Assembly: GCF_013426915.1 (NCBI RefSeq)
Contig: NZ_AP023179.1
Span: forward strand, 2,790,001 to 2,854,000
DNA: 64,000 nt
Source of the DNA: Paraburkholderia sp. PGU19
GTDB lineage: Bacteria; Pseudomonadota; Gammaproteobacteria; Burkholderiales; Burkholderiaceae
Direction of reading: 5' to 3'
In this document: positions 37,142-47,531 of the stretch, one piece after another
Layout of the letters: the number at the start of each line of letters is the position of its first letter
Numbering within the stretch: the stretch's first letter is position 1
Notes under the pieces: generated by a model
Databases searched by the model: none
The model's input: the letters and a program-made list of their open reading frames with translations, nothing else
What the model was told of the DNA's origin: nothing
Position numbers and translations under genes: made by a program

Positions 37142-37491
37142 TTTTCCACCCCGCAAATGACGTATGTCTCGACAATGCCTTTCGACACCTCGTCATTGAA
37201 AATCACTGCCGCAGCGGCCTGAGCGCCCACCCGGGTGGCAAACGCCTCGAAGAACCTGGTAAACCTTTCCTGTAGCACGAAGTGAATATCGGCGGCGGAC
37301 GATTGCGGCGTGATGACTCCATCTGACCGCATCGCCGCTATTGTTCTTCCGATATGGTCCGCCAGGTTCTCCAGCAACTGCATGGGCCTTGAGAGATCGT
37401 CCATCACCGAGACCAGGTGCTGCATAGCCTTGAACGTCTCAGGCGTTTGCGAATAGAAGGACTGCACTGACACACCTTTAACACCGAACAT
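37138..37491 (-). CDS. Hypothetical protein coupled to a small membrane protein
   Basis: The protein has 117 residues from ATG 37491 (nine more codons are open upstream). It is predicted helical with an amphipathic pattern (TFKAMQHLVSVMDDLSRPMQ, LLENLADHIGRTIAAMRSD) and no signal peptide. It is translationally coupled to the 63-residue membrane protein, so the two probably act together. The family was not recognised. Confidence 0.5.
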   Translation of the reverse strand: MFGVKGVSVQSFYSQTPETFKAMQHLVSVMDDLSRPMQLLENLADHIGRTIAAMRSDGVITPQSSAADIHFVLQERFTRFFEAFATRVGAQAAAAVIFNDEVSKGIVETYVICGVEK

Positions 37492-38436
37492 TGCTTCCCC
37501 CGACGCGCGGCGTAGCACGCGTTCAGCGTTTTCTCGTTGATTGAATTCTGCTTAAAGCCACTTCATCGAGCTTCTTTGTATTCGGCGATGCTCAGCAATT
37601 AAGAACAGGAATCAGACCGCAAACTTTCTGTCATTGACCTAAAGCCGAGCTCGGTCGGTTGAAATAGCACAGACTGTGCCAAATAGCGATTTTCTGTAGG
37701 CAGGCCGCAGATTATGTACAAACACCAGCTTTTCCGTCTAAATCGTTTCATTTGCGAAACGTGTAAATGCGCAGTGAATTCCCCAACGGCCTGAAAAGTG
37801 ACGCATGCCGATCCTGATTCGCAAATGCCACGAGGCTTCGGCTAGATAAAGAGCTTCCTTCAATATCGTGATTCACTTCTGAAACACGGTTCCCGCTCGT
37901 CGCTATCCACGTCCGGACGGGAAGCCTATCGGGTCTCGCGAAGAACTCTTCGCGGCATAAACCGCCCGACGAGGCGACTTTGCAACCAAAGCACCTGCAA
38001 GCAGGCATTCACGCAGCGGCACTTCCGTGTACCGATCGTTTCAGCCCTGAAACGCGCGTCACGGAGCGCCGCTCCCATCGCAACGAAGAGGGCGCCTGCG
38101 CTGCGCTCAACCATCCTCTGAAGCGTCGGGCCGACAACTGCATTGGGTGCATGCGGTTCCGCGAGACCACCGACGAATAGGTCCACCTGACAGGAACGCT
38201 CCAGGCGAGAGAACAGGCGAACAGACACGGTGAGAAAAATGAGCCATAACGGCCCTGCCGTTGCATGCCGCCCTTGCCTTCCCCTTCTAAAGTTTCACGC
38301 GCAATTGCCGAGAAGCCGGAAACGACTGGCGTTGCGCCCAAGCGCAGTTCGCGGGTCTTGTAAAATAGGCGGCTACCAATCGCGACCGCGGCGCCCGGCG
38401 CGGTAGAAATTACCTGATGGCGCCAAAGATCCAATC
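37492..38436. other. Region without a recognisable gene
   Basis: About 945 bases. A small inverted repeat CGTTTC/GAAACG lies at 37744-37761. Other open frames lack family resemblance or start signals. It should hold the promoter of the coupled pair on the minus strand. Confidence 0.4.
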
Positions 38437-38688
38437 ATGAAGAATTTCTTTAACACGGACCTCGCCCGGAGCTACGGGTACGGAATGGCTGTCTACATTG
38501 CTGCCCAGACTGCTGCTCTTCAACGCGGTATCGATGCCACCAATATGCAGCGCAAGGTCACCGGCCGCCGTCTGCTTGAGGACGCAACCGTCGAGGAGGT
38601 GATTTCGGCGCTGCATAGCAATGGGACTTTGCCCACCGCACCGGGTATGGGTGGCGCGGATCTTTCCGACGCGGACGCCATCAGGTGA
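38437..38688 (+). CDS. Small hypothetical protein
   Basis: The protein has 83 residues, starting MKNFFNTDLARSYGYGMAVY with Ala/Gln-rich helices (IAAQTAALQRGIDATNMQ) and an acidic C-terminus. Composition is protein-like, but no family was recognised and the ribosome binding site is weak. It is convergent with the glycosidase remnant. Confidence 0.4.
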   Translation: MKNFFNTDLARSYGYGMAVYIAAQTAALQRGIDATNMQRKVTGRRLLEDATVEEVISALHSNGTLPTAPGMGGADLSDADAIR

Positions 38689-38768
38689 CGCGTTCCGGTT
38701 TCGTTGATGAGTCGGGCGAGCAATGCCTTGCTCCGTGTCGCGCGTGGATAGGCTCACGGGGCGGCCCA

Positions 38769-39346
38769 TCACGTCGTGTCAGGGTGCCCCGCGATGAAGC
38801 TGGTGAACGCGTTATAAGGTTGACTCAATATGGCACTGTCGATCATCAGGCCGAAGGTCTCGTCTCCGCTATCGAGTTCGTAGTACATCACCGACTGGAT
38901 GTTTTTCGCCTTTCTGGCCACAAAGTAGCTGGCAAGCTGCGTACTGATGTAGCTCGCCCGATATGCCGCTGACTTTTCGGGTCCCGTGTTCCACTCGGTG
39001 AGCAGGAACGGCACGCCGTAGCGGGCCTGGCAGTACGTAGGCAGATCGAAGCCCGGACCCGCACCATCGGAACCGATATTGAGGATATCGCCGTAGACTT
39101 CGAAGTTGTGCCATGTCGTCATGTCCCAACGTACAGCCGGATGGCCGCCCGTTCCATCGGGTTGCATGCCGTTCCACAGCGCGTCGGATGCGCCGATGTC
39201 GGCCACAGTAAAATTGACGCCGCACTTCGCCGCTGGTTGCACGGGCCGTTGACGTTTTCACGGAAATGCTCCGGAGAAATCAATCCGCTCAGCATAGGCC
39301 TGACTGACGGCGACCTGTATTGGACTTTGGTCCAATAAGGGAACAT
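38769..39346 (-). pseudogene. Glycoside hydrolase C-terminal remnant
   Basis: The last 157 codons read as a TIM-barrel glycosidase end: VADIGASDALWNGMQPDG, WHNFEVYGDILNIGSDG, RYGVPFLLTEWNTGPEKS (a likely catalytic Glu in LLTEWN) and IQSVMYYELDSGDETFGLM. Upstream, KVQYRSPSVRPMLSGLISPE in another frame (to 39346) looks like the preceding strand, so there is a frameshift near 39242. The N-terminal two thirds are gone. Family GH39- or GH5-like; exact assignment is uncertain. Confidence 0.55.
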
Positions 39347-39570
39347 TCGATCGATCTGCTTACTTCGCGCATCGGCACGTAGATCCGCGTGAATGCAATC
39401 AGGGCAGGTTCACCCCGTCGTGCTGGCGGGCGGCTCGGGAGCGCGCCTTTTCCTCTGGCGCAGCCGCGCTCCGGCTGCGTTTTGACGACATGCGGCGCGG
39501 GCCGGTTGGTCGCACCCCACGCCGCCTTGCATTTGCGCCGCACAGTCAGTTGCTTCCTAGACGCGAAAAC

Positions 39571-40410
39571 TCACGCTCTCTGCTGACCACGACACCACGG
39601 CCATAAAAGCGCGTGAAACAACTTCCTTGGCGCTTCGCCCGAATCCAGTCCGACGTCCGGAAAACGGTCTTGCGCTGGCTGCCGAAACGTACCAAACATA
39701 TGATCCCAGATAAGAAACATAGCGCCAAAATTTCTGTCGTAGTCTGCTGGATCGCGTGAATGATGGAGTCGATGAACTTGCGGATTGTTCAGTGCCCACG
39801 GATAACGTGCCGGCGCAAATCTGACGTTCATATGCACCAGGTTGTTATTCAATGCGAACACGATCGCAACTGCCACACCAACACTCGGCGGTACCTTGAG
39901 CAACACCCCAACCAGCGGATAAAGACAGGCTGATTTGATTAACGGCTCAATCCAGAAATTCCTGTAAGTCACCGTGACATCAAAATGCTCGGCGCTATGA
40001 TGCAGTTCGTGCATTTTCCATAACAGCGGAAACCTGTGCTGGGCTCGATGAAAGAGATATTCGATCAGGTCAGAGATCAGGAGAGCCGAAACAAAAGCTA
40101 GACACCATCCAATAGGGCCTGCTGGAAAAGCAATCCGTCCTTCGCCCAATGTGCGCGTCATGGTGAGCGATATGCCGGCCACCATGGGTTGAATCATGGA
40201 GACCACCGCATTGCTGACCAGCGAGTACCGGATATTGAACTGGGCATGCGACGGTGCAGAAGGCCGCGCCTCGCCCAGATACCGAACTGCAATACGTTCG
40301 CCCCATAACGCCAGGAGGAGGCTCAGCGCGAGCAACCCGAGCGACACCAAGACTGGCGACAAGATAACAGCGCACTGAGAAAGGGCACTTATCGATGCCT
40401 CCTTCGACAT
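39571..40410 (-). CDS. Fatty acid hydroxylase/sterol desaturase family protein
   Basis: This 279-residue integral membrane di-iron enzyme has several membrane segments (ILSPVLVSLGLLALSLLLAL, GVLLKVPPSVGVAVAIVFAL). All His boxes are present: HRAQH (121-125), HELHH (134-138), a single His in LVHMN (193) and HRLHH (213-217). Such enzymes hydroxylate or desaturate lipids using oxygen. GGGGGAAAC precedes the ATG. It is the last of three minus-strand genes after marR and the methyltransferase-like gene, suggesting a lipid-modifying unit. The substrate is unknown. Confidence 0.85.
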   Translation of the reverse strand: MSKEASISALSQCAVILSPVLVSLGLLALSLLLALWGERIAVRYLGEARPSAPSHAQFNIRYSLVSNAVVSMIQPMVAGISLTMTRTLGEGRIAFPAGPIGWCLAFVSALLISDLIEYLFHRAQHRFPLLWKMHELHHSAEHFDVTVTYRNFWIEPLIKSACLYPLVGVLLKVPPSVGVAVAIVFALNNNLVHMNVRFAPARYPWALNNPQVHRLHHSRDPADYDRNFGAMFLIWDHMFGTFRQPAQDRFPDVGLDSGEAPRKLFHALLWPWCRGQQRA

Positions 40411-40604
40411 GTTTCCCCCGCACTTGCAGCACAGTTAATAACCCTCAATGGCGGCCTTATTCGGAGTGTGCGTACTACACCGCCTCGTTATCGCGATTGA
40501 CCGTCCTCGGGTATCTTCCTTTCCGCACGCTCCTCATTCGCCTTTAATCCAACAAGCCGTCAATCGCCGAGGTCGGTTTCATGGCAACTGCATATCGATA
40601 ACGT

Positions 40605-41303
40605 TCAGAAAAGTCCCGGCAAAACACGATACTGCACCTTGCTTTTGTACGTGCGATAAAGCGTGTCACTGCTCAAAAGCCGTTCCTCCCGCACGATTCT
40701 GCACGCCTGCAATACGAACTGCCCCCCGTATACCAGCACGTTCTGGATGCCGAAGTTCGAAAGCAGGAAGCCGATGTCTGCGATGAAGTAGCCGAGATAC
40801 ATCGGATGTCTCACGAACCGGTACGCACCTGTCGAAACAACGCCGCGGTTCGCAGGCAATATCCCGAACGAGCGGCGCAGCGAAGCCTTCGCATAGATCT
40901 GCCAGCATATCCCGGCAACCTGCAACGCCGCGCCCACCCATTCCGGCAGGATCTGTACTCCCGACCCGAGTCGAATCGCGAGAAAGTAATATGTGGCGCC
41001 CATCGAAGAAATGTACGCAAACGGCGTCCAATCGCGCCGGACAGGTACACGTGAGAACAGCGACAGACCCACCGTGAAGCACTCCGCGACCACTAGTAGT
41101 AGTAACGTGATGCGCCCAGGTTCAGCAAGCCAGTGGATGATCGCTGCATAGCTGAAAAGACCCAGCATCGTCGCCGCACATGCCCGCGCCAACACTTCGA
41201 ACAGCGCATCCATCGCCCCTGGAGAAGACGCGGCTGCGACGGGTTCCGGACGTGCCGCGGATTGCGCTTCCGGATCACAGCCTTTATCGACGATCGTACT
41301 CAT
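40605..41303 (-). CDS. ICMT/PEMT-like membrane methyltransferase
   Basis: The protein has 232 residues and about five membrane helices (ACAATMLGLFSYAAIIHWL, ITLLLLVVAECFTVGLSLF, GFLLSNFGIQNVLVYGGQF). The C-terminal signature GAYRFVRHPMYLGYFIADIG with the later REERLL is diagnostic of the isoprenylcysteine carboxyl methyltransferase/phospholipid methyltransferase family. It would methylate a lipid or small membrane substrate with SAM. It lies between marR and the fatty acid hydroxylase on one strand. Confidence 0.8.
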   Translation of the reverse strand: MSTIVDKGCDPEAQSAARPEPVAAASSPGAMDALFEVLARACAATMLGLFSYAAIIHWLAEPGRITLLLLVVAECFTVGLSLFSRVPVRRDWTPFAYISSMGATYYFLAIRLGSGVQILPEWVGAALQVAGICWQIYAKASLRRSFGILPANRGVVSTGAYRFVRHPMYLGYFIADIGFLLSNFGIQNVLVYGGQFVLQACRIVREERLLSSDTLYRTYKSKVQYRVLPGLF

Positions 41304-41405
41304 GCCCCGTGCCCCATAGTGGTCCGTGTTTTTGTCGGGCTCCGCCGGATGAATCTGGTCATCCTCGCATTGCCTTTATGCTGCTTTTCGCTTGACTGAT
41401 GCTTG

Positions 41406-41870
41406 TCAGACAGACTGATCACCTTTCAGATGGTCGTCAATGATTTTCAGCACCCCGCAAAAATACCTTCGTATGCTCTTCAGTTCATCGTAGCCAAGCG
41501 TGCCATCAAATTCGGCAAGGTGACGGTTGACCGGCTCGAAACAGGCTGTGATCGCTGCCCGGCCGCCCGGAACGAAACGCAACAAGATGCGCCGCCCATC
41601 GGTCGGATCAGGCTCACGTGTTATCAGCCCCGCTTTTTCGAGATTCTTCAGGGAGCTTGTGATACTGCCCGGAGATAGTCCCGTAAGTTTCGATAGCCGG
41701 CCCGGCGTGACCGGTTGCACTTCGTCCGAATAGGCGACTTCGAGGCATTCCAGGTCGGTCACGTTCAGTCCCAGCTGGTCCGCCACAAACTGGTTGAAGG
41801 CCGATAGCTTGATGCCCAGTATGAAGCGCAACCGGACGAGATCCACGCGTTCGATAGAAGCAGGTTTCAT
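41406..41870 (-). CDS. MarR-family transcriptional regulator
   Basis: The protein has 154 residues. The winged helix-turn-helix includes PGRLSKLTGLSPGSITSSLK (recognition helix) and the wing GLITREPDPTDGRRILLRF with the conserved DGR. Flanking helices would form the dimer. GGAGGGGAACC overlaps the 3' end of tadC and places the start only 16 bases after it, so this regulator may be co-transcribed with the Tad locus. The two lipid-type enzyme genes downstream are other likely targets. No ligand can be inferred. Confidence 0.88.
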   Translation of the reverse strand: MKPASIERVDLVRLRFILGIKLSAFNQFVADQLGLNVTDLECLEVAYSDEVQPVTPGRLSKLTGLSPGSITSSLKNLEKAGLITREPDPTDGRRILLRFVPGGRAAITACFEPVNRHLAEFDGTLGYDELKSIRRYFCGVLKIIDDHLKGDQSV

Positions 41871-41886
41871 GGTTCCCCTCCAACAG

Positions 41887-42867
41887 TCACTGCGACACCG
41901 AGCCGTCTGGGTGGCCGGCGAGCGTCGGCAGCAGCACGCGGAGGACCTGGATGAAAGCCGGACCGAGCAATACCAGCATCAGCGTCGGAAAGATGCAGAA
42001 CATGAGCGGAAATAGCAGTTTCAGCGCGATCTTTCCGGCGGCCTCTTCCGCCTTGAGCCGGCGCTTGAGCCGCAGGCTTTCCGAATGCACGCGCAACGAA
42101 TCGGCCATGCTGGTGCCGAAGCGCTCTGCCTGGATCAGCATGGCGACCAACACTTCGACCTCCTCGACGCCCGTGCGCATTGCCAGGTTCTTGAGCGCCG
42201 TTTCCTTGCTCCAGCCCGACCTCAGTTCGAGGAGCACGAGTTGGAGTTCGTCGCTCAGCGTCTGGCTCTTGACATGCATTTCGTCGGCCACTTTCATCAG
42301 CGCAGCATCCAGGCCAAGGCCTGCCTCCACACACACCGTGAGCAGGTCCAGCGCATCGGGAAAGTCCTCGAAAATGGACTGCTTGCGCTGGCGCACCCGG
42401 CGGGTGAGCACAAAATTCGGCAGGTAGTAGCCAATGCCCGCAACCACAAGCAGCAGGAACAGAAGCAGTTTGCTCTTTTCGTTCGACAGGTACGGGCCGA
42501 CCGTCACGAGGAGGATAAGGGGCAGCCCCATCACGAGGACGGTTTTGGCGGCAAAGTAAGCCCCGGGAGCCGACTCGCTGCGCCACCCGGCGTGCATGAA
42601 TTTCATGCGCAGCGCCGAACTTTCCCAGCCCTCTTTCGGAATCGAGAGTTTCGCAATCGGCTTCGAAGCTTCCGCAATCTTCTTTACCCATTGAGCCTCG
42701 TCGCTATTCGTACCTTGCGCCGTAGGCTGTTCGTTGTTTGTGAGCTTGCCGAGGCGGCGATTGATCGAGTTTGGCATCAGCAGTGCCATCACGCCCAATG
42801 AGACAAGGGCGACGATCGCGAATACGGCGGCCAGCAATAACAGTTGTTCTGTTTTCATGGCGGGCAT
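41887..42867 (-). CDS. tadC: Tad pilus inner-membrane protein TadC
   Basis: The protein has 326 residues. The T2SSF domain (SIFEDFPDALDLLTVCVEAG, LGLDAALMKVADEMHVKSQ, LAMRTGVEEVEVLVAMLIQ) is flanked by membrane helices at the N-terminus (LLLLAAVFAIVALVSLGVMA), the centre and the C-terminus (LLFPLMFCIFPTLMLVLLGP). With TadB it forms the inner-membrane platform for Flp pilus assembly. It is the last tad gene in this locus and is followed at once by marR. No tadD (TPR lipoprotein) follows, unlike many related loci. Confidence 0.93.
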   Translation of the reverse strand: MPAMKTEQLLLLAAVFAIVALVSLGVMALLMPNSINRRLGKLTNNEQPTAQGTNSDEAQWVKKIAEASKPIAKLSIPKEGWESSALRMKFMHAGWRSESAPGAYFAAKTVLVMGLPLILLVTVGPYLSNEKSKLLLFLLLVVAGIGYYLPNFVLTRRVRQRKQSIFEDFPDALDLLTVCVEAGLGLDAALMKVADEMHVKSQTLSDELQLVLLELRSGWSKETALKNLAMRTGVEEVEVLVAMLIQAERFGTSMADSLRVHSESLRLKRRLKAEEAAGKIALKLLFPLMFCIFPTLMLVLLGPAFIQVLRVLLPTLAGHPDGSVSQ

Positions 42868-42909
42868 GGGATCGACCCATCCTCAAAGAATAAAAATCAC
42901 ACGCTTCTC

Positions 42910-43887
42910 TCAAACATGGATACGGATGATCTTGCGCATCCAGACCACGCCGAGCACCATCATGACGAACGCCCCACCGATCAGCTTGATGCCCGTCGGG
43001 TCGGTGTACAGCACCCGAAGGAAGCCCGGATTCAGGATCGAGATCAGGAACGCCACCACAAATGGCAAGCAGCCCAGAACCCAAGCCGACAGCCGCCCTT
43101 CGGCTGACAGCACTCTCACCTTGCCGAGCAGTGCCAGCCGGGCGCGAATGATCTGGCTGATGTTGCCGAGAATTTCAGCGAGGTTGCCGCCGCTCTCCCG
43201 CTGGATCAGGATGGCGACCACGAAATAGCGCAGGTCGCTGACCGGTATGCGGTTGGCGAGCCCGCCCAGTGCGTCATTGAGCGACACGCCGAAATTGATC
43301 TGGTCGAACGTCGTGCGAAACTCGCTGCCGATCGGCTCAGGCATTTCATCGCCTACCATGCCGAGCGCCGACGAGAACGAATGTCCGGCCTTTAGCGACC
43401 GGCCGATCATGTCGGCCGCCTCAGGCAACTGCTCCTCGATCGCCTTCAGCCGCTTCTTCTTGGCGCGATTCACCTTGAACGGCGCAATCATGCCGGCGAT
43501 CAGCATGACGGCAACGAGCACCAGCGGAGGTACATAGACCACAAAACCTATGGCGCACACCATCAATGGCGGGACCACGGTGTACGCAACGAACTTTCCC
43601 ATCGACCAGTTCAGCCCGGACTGAACCAGCCAGCGGTCCACCATCTGGATGCGCGGCACCCACAGCAGCATTCGGGTCAATAGCGGCGATCCGCTCAACT
43701 CACGCTGCTTGAGAATGGACATCGCCGGATCATTGCCGTTTCCGCCGGCAGACATCATGCGTATCCGGCTTTCGACGCGCTTGGCCTCGCTGCTGTGGCG
43801 GCTGTTCCACCACAAATAGCCCGCTTCGATCAATAGAACGATCGAGAAGAACACCAGGATGACGAATCCATAGAATAGAAAGTTCAT
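42910..43887 (-). CDS. tadB: Tad pilus inner-membrane protein TadB
   Basis: The protein has 325 residues from ATG 43887 (MNFLFYGFVILVFFSIVLLI); the open frame before it is out of family. The T2SSF domain includes LKAIEEQLPEAADMIGRSLK, AGHSFSSALGMVGDEMPEPI and LIQRESGGNLAEILGNISQI, with a central hydrophobic pair and a C-terminal helix. It partners TadC in the pilus platform that couples to the TadA ATPase. It lies 42 bases before tadC in the same operon. Confidence 0.93.
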   Translation of the reverse strand: MNFLFYGFVILVFFSIVLLIEAGYLWWNSRHSSEAKRVESRIRMMSAGGNGNDPAMSILKQRELSGSPLLTRMLLWVPRIQMVDRWLVQSGLNWSMGKFVAYTVVPPLMVCAIGFVVYVPPLVLVAVMLIAGMIAPFKVNRAKKKRLKAIEEQLPEAADMIGRSLKAGHSFSSALGMVGDEMPEPIGSEFRTTFDQINFGVSLNDALGGLANRIPVSDLRYFVVAILIQRESGGNLAEILGNISQIIRARLALLGKVRVLSAEGRLSAWVLGCLPFVVAFLISILNPGFLRVLYTDPTGIKLIGGAFVMMVLGVVWMRKIIRIHV

Positions 43888-43960
43888 GTCCAGATGCCTC
43901 GCAGTGACGCAGCCGTAGCCGCCTTCCGCTCTTTGTTGTTTCGTGCTTGCATTGAGCGGC

Positions 43961-45328
<1,368 letters not shown>

Positions 45329-45359
45329 TCTGGTTCTCCTGTATCGCTCCGCGTAGGGT

Positions 45360-46544
45360 TCAGGCTCTGCTCAGCGCCGGCCGGCTAAAGAACTTCTGCA
45401 GGATGCCGCTGCTGCTCCGCGAATTCGCTGGCGGAGGCGAAAGACTGTGCACCAGTTCGCTCAGTCCTTTCGCGACGCCGCTCGATTGGGCAAGCCGCAA
45501 AATCGGCACCCCCTGGTTGATCGAGGCTGACACGGATGCCTTGTCTTCGGGAATGACGCTCGCCACGCGCAGGCCCAACGCTTTCTCGAGTTCCTGCAGC
45601 CCTACGGGCCCCTTCTTCTCATAGCGGTTGACCAATACGCGGACCTTGTCGCCGCGATAGTCGAGCGAACGGAAGATCTCCAGCAGCCTGCGGCCGGCCC
45701 GCAAATACGGCAGGCTCAGTTGCAGCACGGGGAAGATGTATTCGCTCTGATCCAGCGCGACGATCGACACATTGCTGAGGCTCTGCCCGACATCGAAAAT
45801 GACGAGATCGTATTGAGGGCGCGCGAGATTCAGAATGCGCTGCAGATGCTCGGGCTTGATCTCCTTCGCACGCGCCGGGTCGGGCGCGCCGGCCAACACA
45901 TCGAAAGCGTCGCTGACTCGCGTCAGGCATGCTTCGAGGAAGGCGGGATCGAGCCGGTCGATTTGCGTGCTGACATCGGCGAGCGTAGCGGGCGGCGTGA
46001 TTTCGGACACGAGGAATGCCGCTTCGCCGAACTGAGGGTTCAGATCGATCAGCAGCGAGCGCTTGCCCGCCGTCGAGGCTGCAAACGCCAGGTTTGCCGC
46101 CAGAAAAGACGTGCCGCTTCCGCCCTTGCAAGACACGAATGAAATAACCCGCCCGTCGCGCCGCGCGCTATTCGTCTTGCGGGCGATACGGTCGACGGCA
46201 TGCCGCAGGCCGTCAGGATCGGCCGGCCACGGCTGGACATCACGCACGCCTGCGCGCATCGCGCGAATGAGCAGGTCCGCGGACGGCGACGGCGTCAACA
46301 GCATGCAGGTCAAGTCGGGATGCTCCGTTGCAATGGCATGCAGCGCATCGAAGTCCTGTTGCGTCGGTTGCGCGCCGTCGAATATCAGCATGTCGACGCC
46401 ATCGAGCGCCCCCTTGTTCGTGCAGAGATCAAGCAAGCCCGCCGTCGAGATCCTGACGCGATGGTGGGAATCGCCCGCCTCGACGACCCGTGCGATCGCG
46501 TTCGCGTGCGCCGGATCGGATGAAATCGTGAGAATGTCGATCAT
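45360..46544 (-). CDS. tadZ: Tad pilus localisation ATPase TadZ/CpaE
   Basis: The protein has 394 residues. The N-terminal 120 residues form an atypical receiver-like domain ([32 protein letters not shown]). A MinD/ParA-type ATPase follows with the deviant Walker A CKGGSGTS (139-146) and [15 protein letters not shown]. TadZ proteins mark the pole or site where the Tad machine assembles. AGGAAGAAACAA precedes the ATG. It is transcribed just before tadA. Confidence 0.92.
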   Translation of the reverse strand: MIDILTISSDPAHANAIARVVEAGDSHHRVRISTAGLLDLCTNKGALDGVDMLIFDGAQPTQQDFDALHAIATEHPDLTCMLLTPSPSADLLIRAMRAGVRDVQPWPADPDGLRHAVDRIARKTNSARRDGRVISFVSCKGGSGTSFLAANLAFAASTAGKRSLLIDLNPQFGEAAFLVSEITPPATLADVSTQIDRLDPAFLEACLTRVSDAFDVLAGAPDPARAKEIKPEHLQRILNLARPQYDLVIFDVGQSLSNVSIVALDQSEYIFPVLQLSLPYLRAGRRLLEIFRSLDYRGDKVRVLVNRYEKKGPVGLQELEKALGLRVASVIPEDKASVSASINQGVPILRLAQSSGVAKGLSELVHSLSPPPANSRSSSGILQKFFSRPALSRA

Positions 46545-46571
46545 TTGTTTCTTCCTGTCATGAGCGATGAT

Positions 46572-47036
46572 CTAGAGGCAGGTCGGATTCGTGCCGCCCA
46601 CGCTGCTTAAGCTTTCTCTTGGCAACGTCGTCGAGAATGGCGGCATCATCAGGTCGAATGGTACGAAGGGCACCATCGTGTTGACGGAGACGTTGGTGAT
46701 CGCAACCGTGACCGACGTGCACGACGTGGCGTCGCAGCCCGACGGCAAATACGTCACCGTCACATTGGCGGGCTTCAGAATCGGCAATAGCTTCCGCATA
46801 TCCTTGATCACCGGATTGCCTGTTGTCTGGCTGGCGTTGATGTCGCACACCACCGCCACGCGTGCGCCCATCCGCGTGGCTTCGGCTGCCGTATTCCAGT
46901 AAAAGAGCACACGCCCCATTTCCATCACGCCGATCAGCAGCGTAAAGAACACCGTCGAGACGAGCGCGAATTCGAGGGCGGCTACGCCTTTTTGACGGCG
47001 CGCGCCGGGCAGACGAAGGATCGCTGTCTTGTTCAT
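46572..47036 (-). CDS. TadE/TadF-like pseudopilin
   Basis: The protein has 154 residues from ATG 47036. The N-terminal KGVAALEFALVSTVFFTLLI is the TadE-like segment, with a Glu in the prepilin-type motif and a hydrophobic helix. The remaining part has paired Cys (SGCDATSCTS). It is thought to be processed by the TadV peptidase and to act in pilus initiation. The start overlaps the preceding tadE stop by four bases. The frame extends further upstream in antisense-like sequence, which I exclude. Confidence 0.85.
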   Translation of the reverse strand: MNKTAILRLPGARRQKGVAALEFALVSTVFFTLLIGVMEMGRVLFYWNTAAEATRMGARVAVVCDINASQTTGNPVIKDMRKLLPILKPANVTVTYLPSGCDATSCTSVTVAITNVSVNTMVPFVPFDLMMPPFSTTLPRESLSSVGGTNPTCL

Positions 47037-47521
47037 AGCACTTGCCTCATCACGCAGCTGATATCTCCGAAGACCATATTGCCCAGATTGAAGAACCCGG
47101 TGATCTGGTTGTACTGGTATCCCTGGATGCTGACCTCGATGAGATTGATGGTCTCGGCGGCAGGGTTGGTTTGAACGTTCTTGTACTGCCCGCTGCAGCC
47201 CGTTGTATTGACCTGGTCGCAGACCACGACCATGTTTGTCGTCAGGCCAGTCACGAGGGGCGTGCCTGTACAGCCCGTCGTGCCGTAGACCGCAAGGCAC
47301 TGGGCTTGCGCAAGCGGATAGTTGGTCGTGTCGGTCGGGTCATAGGCCGACAGCAGGCGCGTCGCATCCCGCACCGACTTCACCATCGTGTTGTACTCAT
47401 AGAACGCGTGGCCGAACTCGGCGATGCCAAGCAGCAGCGTGATCAACGGAATGGCCACGAGCCCGAATTCGACTGCCACGGCGCCTCGCATGCGGCGCAG
47501 GGATCGGCGGTGATAGCGCAT
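47033..47521 (-). CDS. tadE: TadE-like pseudopilin
   Basis: The protein has 162 residues from ATG 47521. RGAVAVEFGLVAIPLITLLL is the TadE motif with its Glu and hydrophobic helix, followed by GIAEFGHAFYEYNTMVKSVR, typical of the family. A globular Cys-containing C-terminus follows. It forms a pair with the downstream TadE-like protein. I discarded the upstream 36 codons because they do not resemble an N-terminus and the motif must lie near the start. Confidence 0.87.
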   Translation of the reverse strand: MRYHRRSLRRMRGAVAVEFGLVAIPLITLLLGIAEFGHAFYEYNTMVKSVRDATRLLSAYDPTDTTNYPLAQAQCLAVYGTTGCTGTPLVTGLTTNMVVVCDQVNTTGCSGQYKNVQTNPAAETINLIEVSIQGYQYNQITGFFNLGNMVFGDISCVMRQVL

Positions 47522-47531
47522 GAGGACGCTC

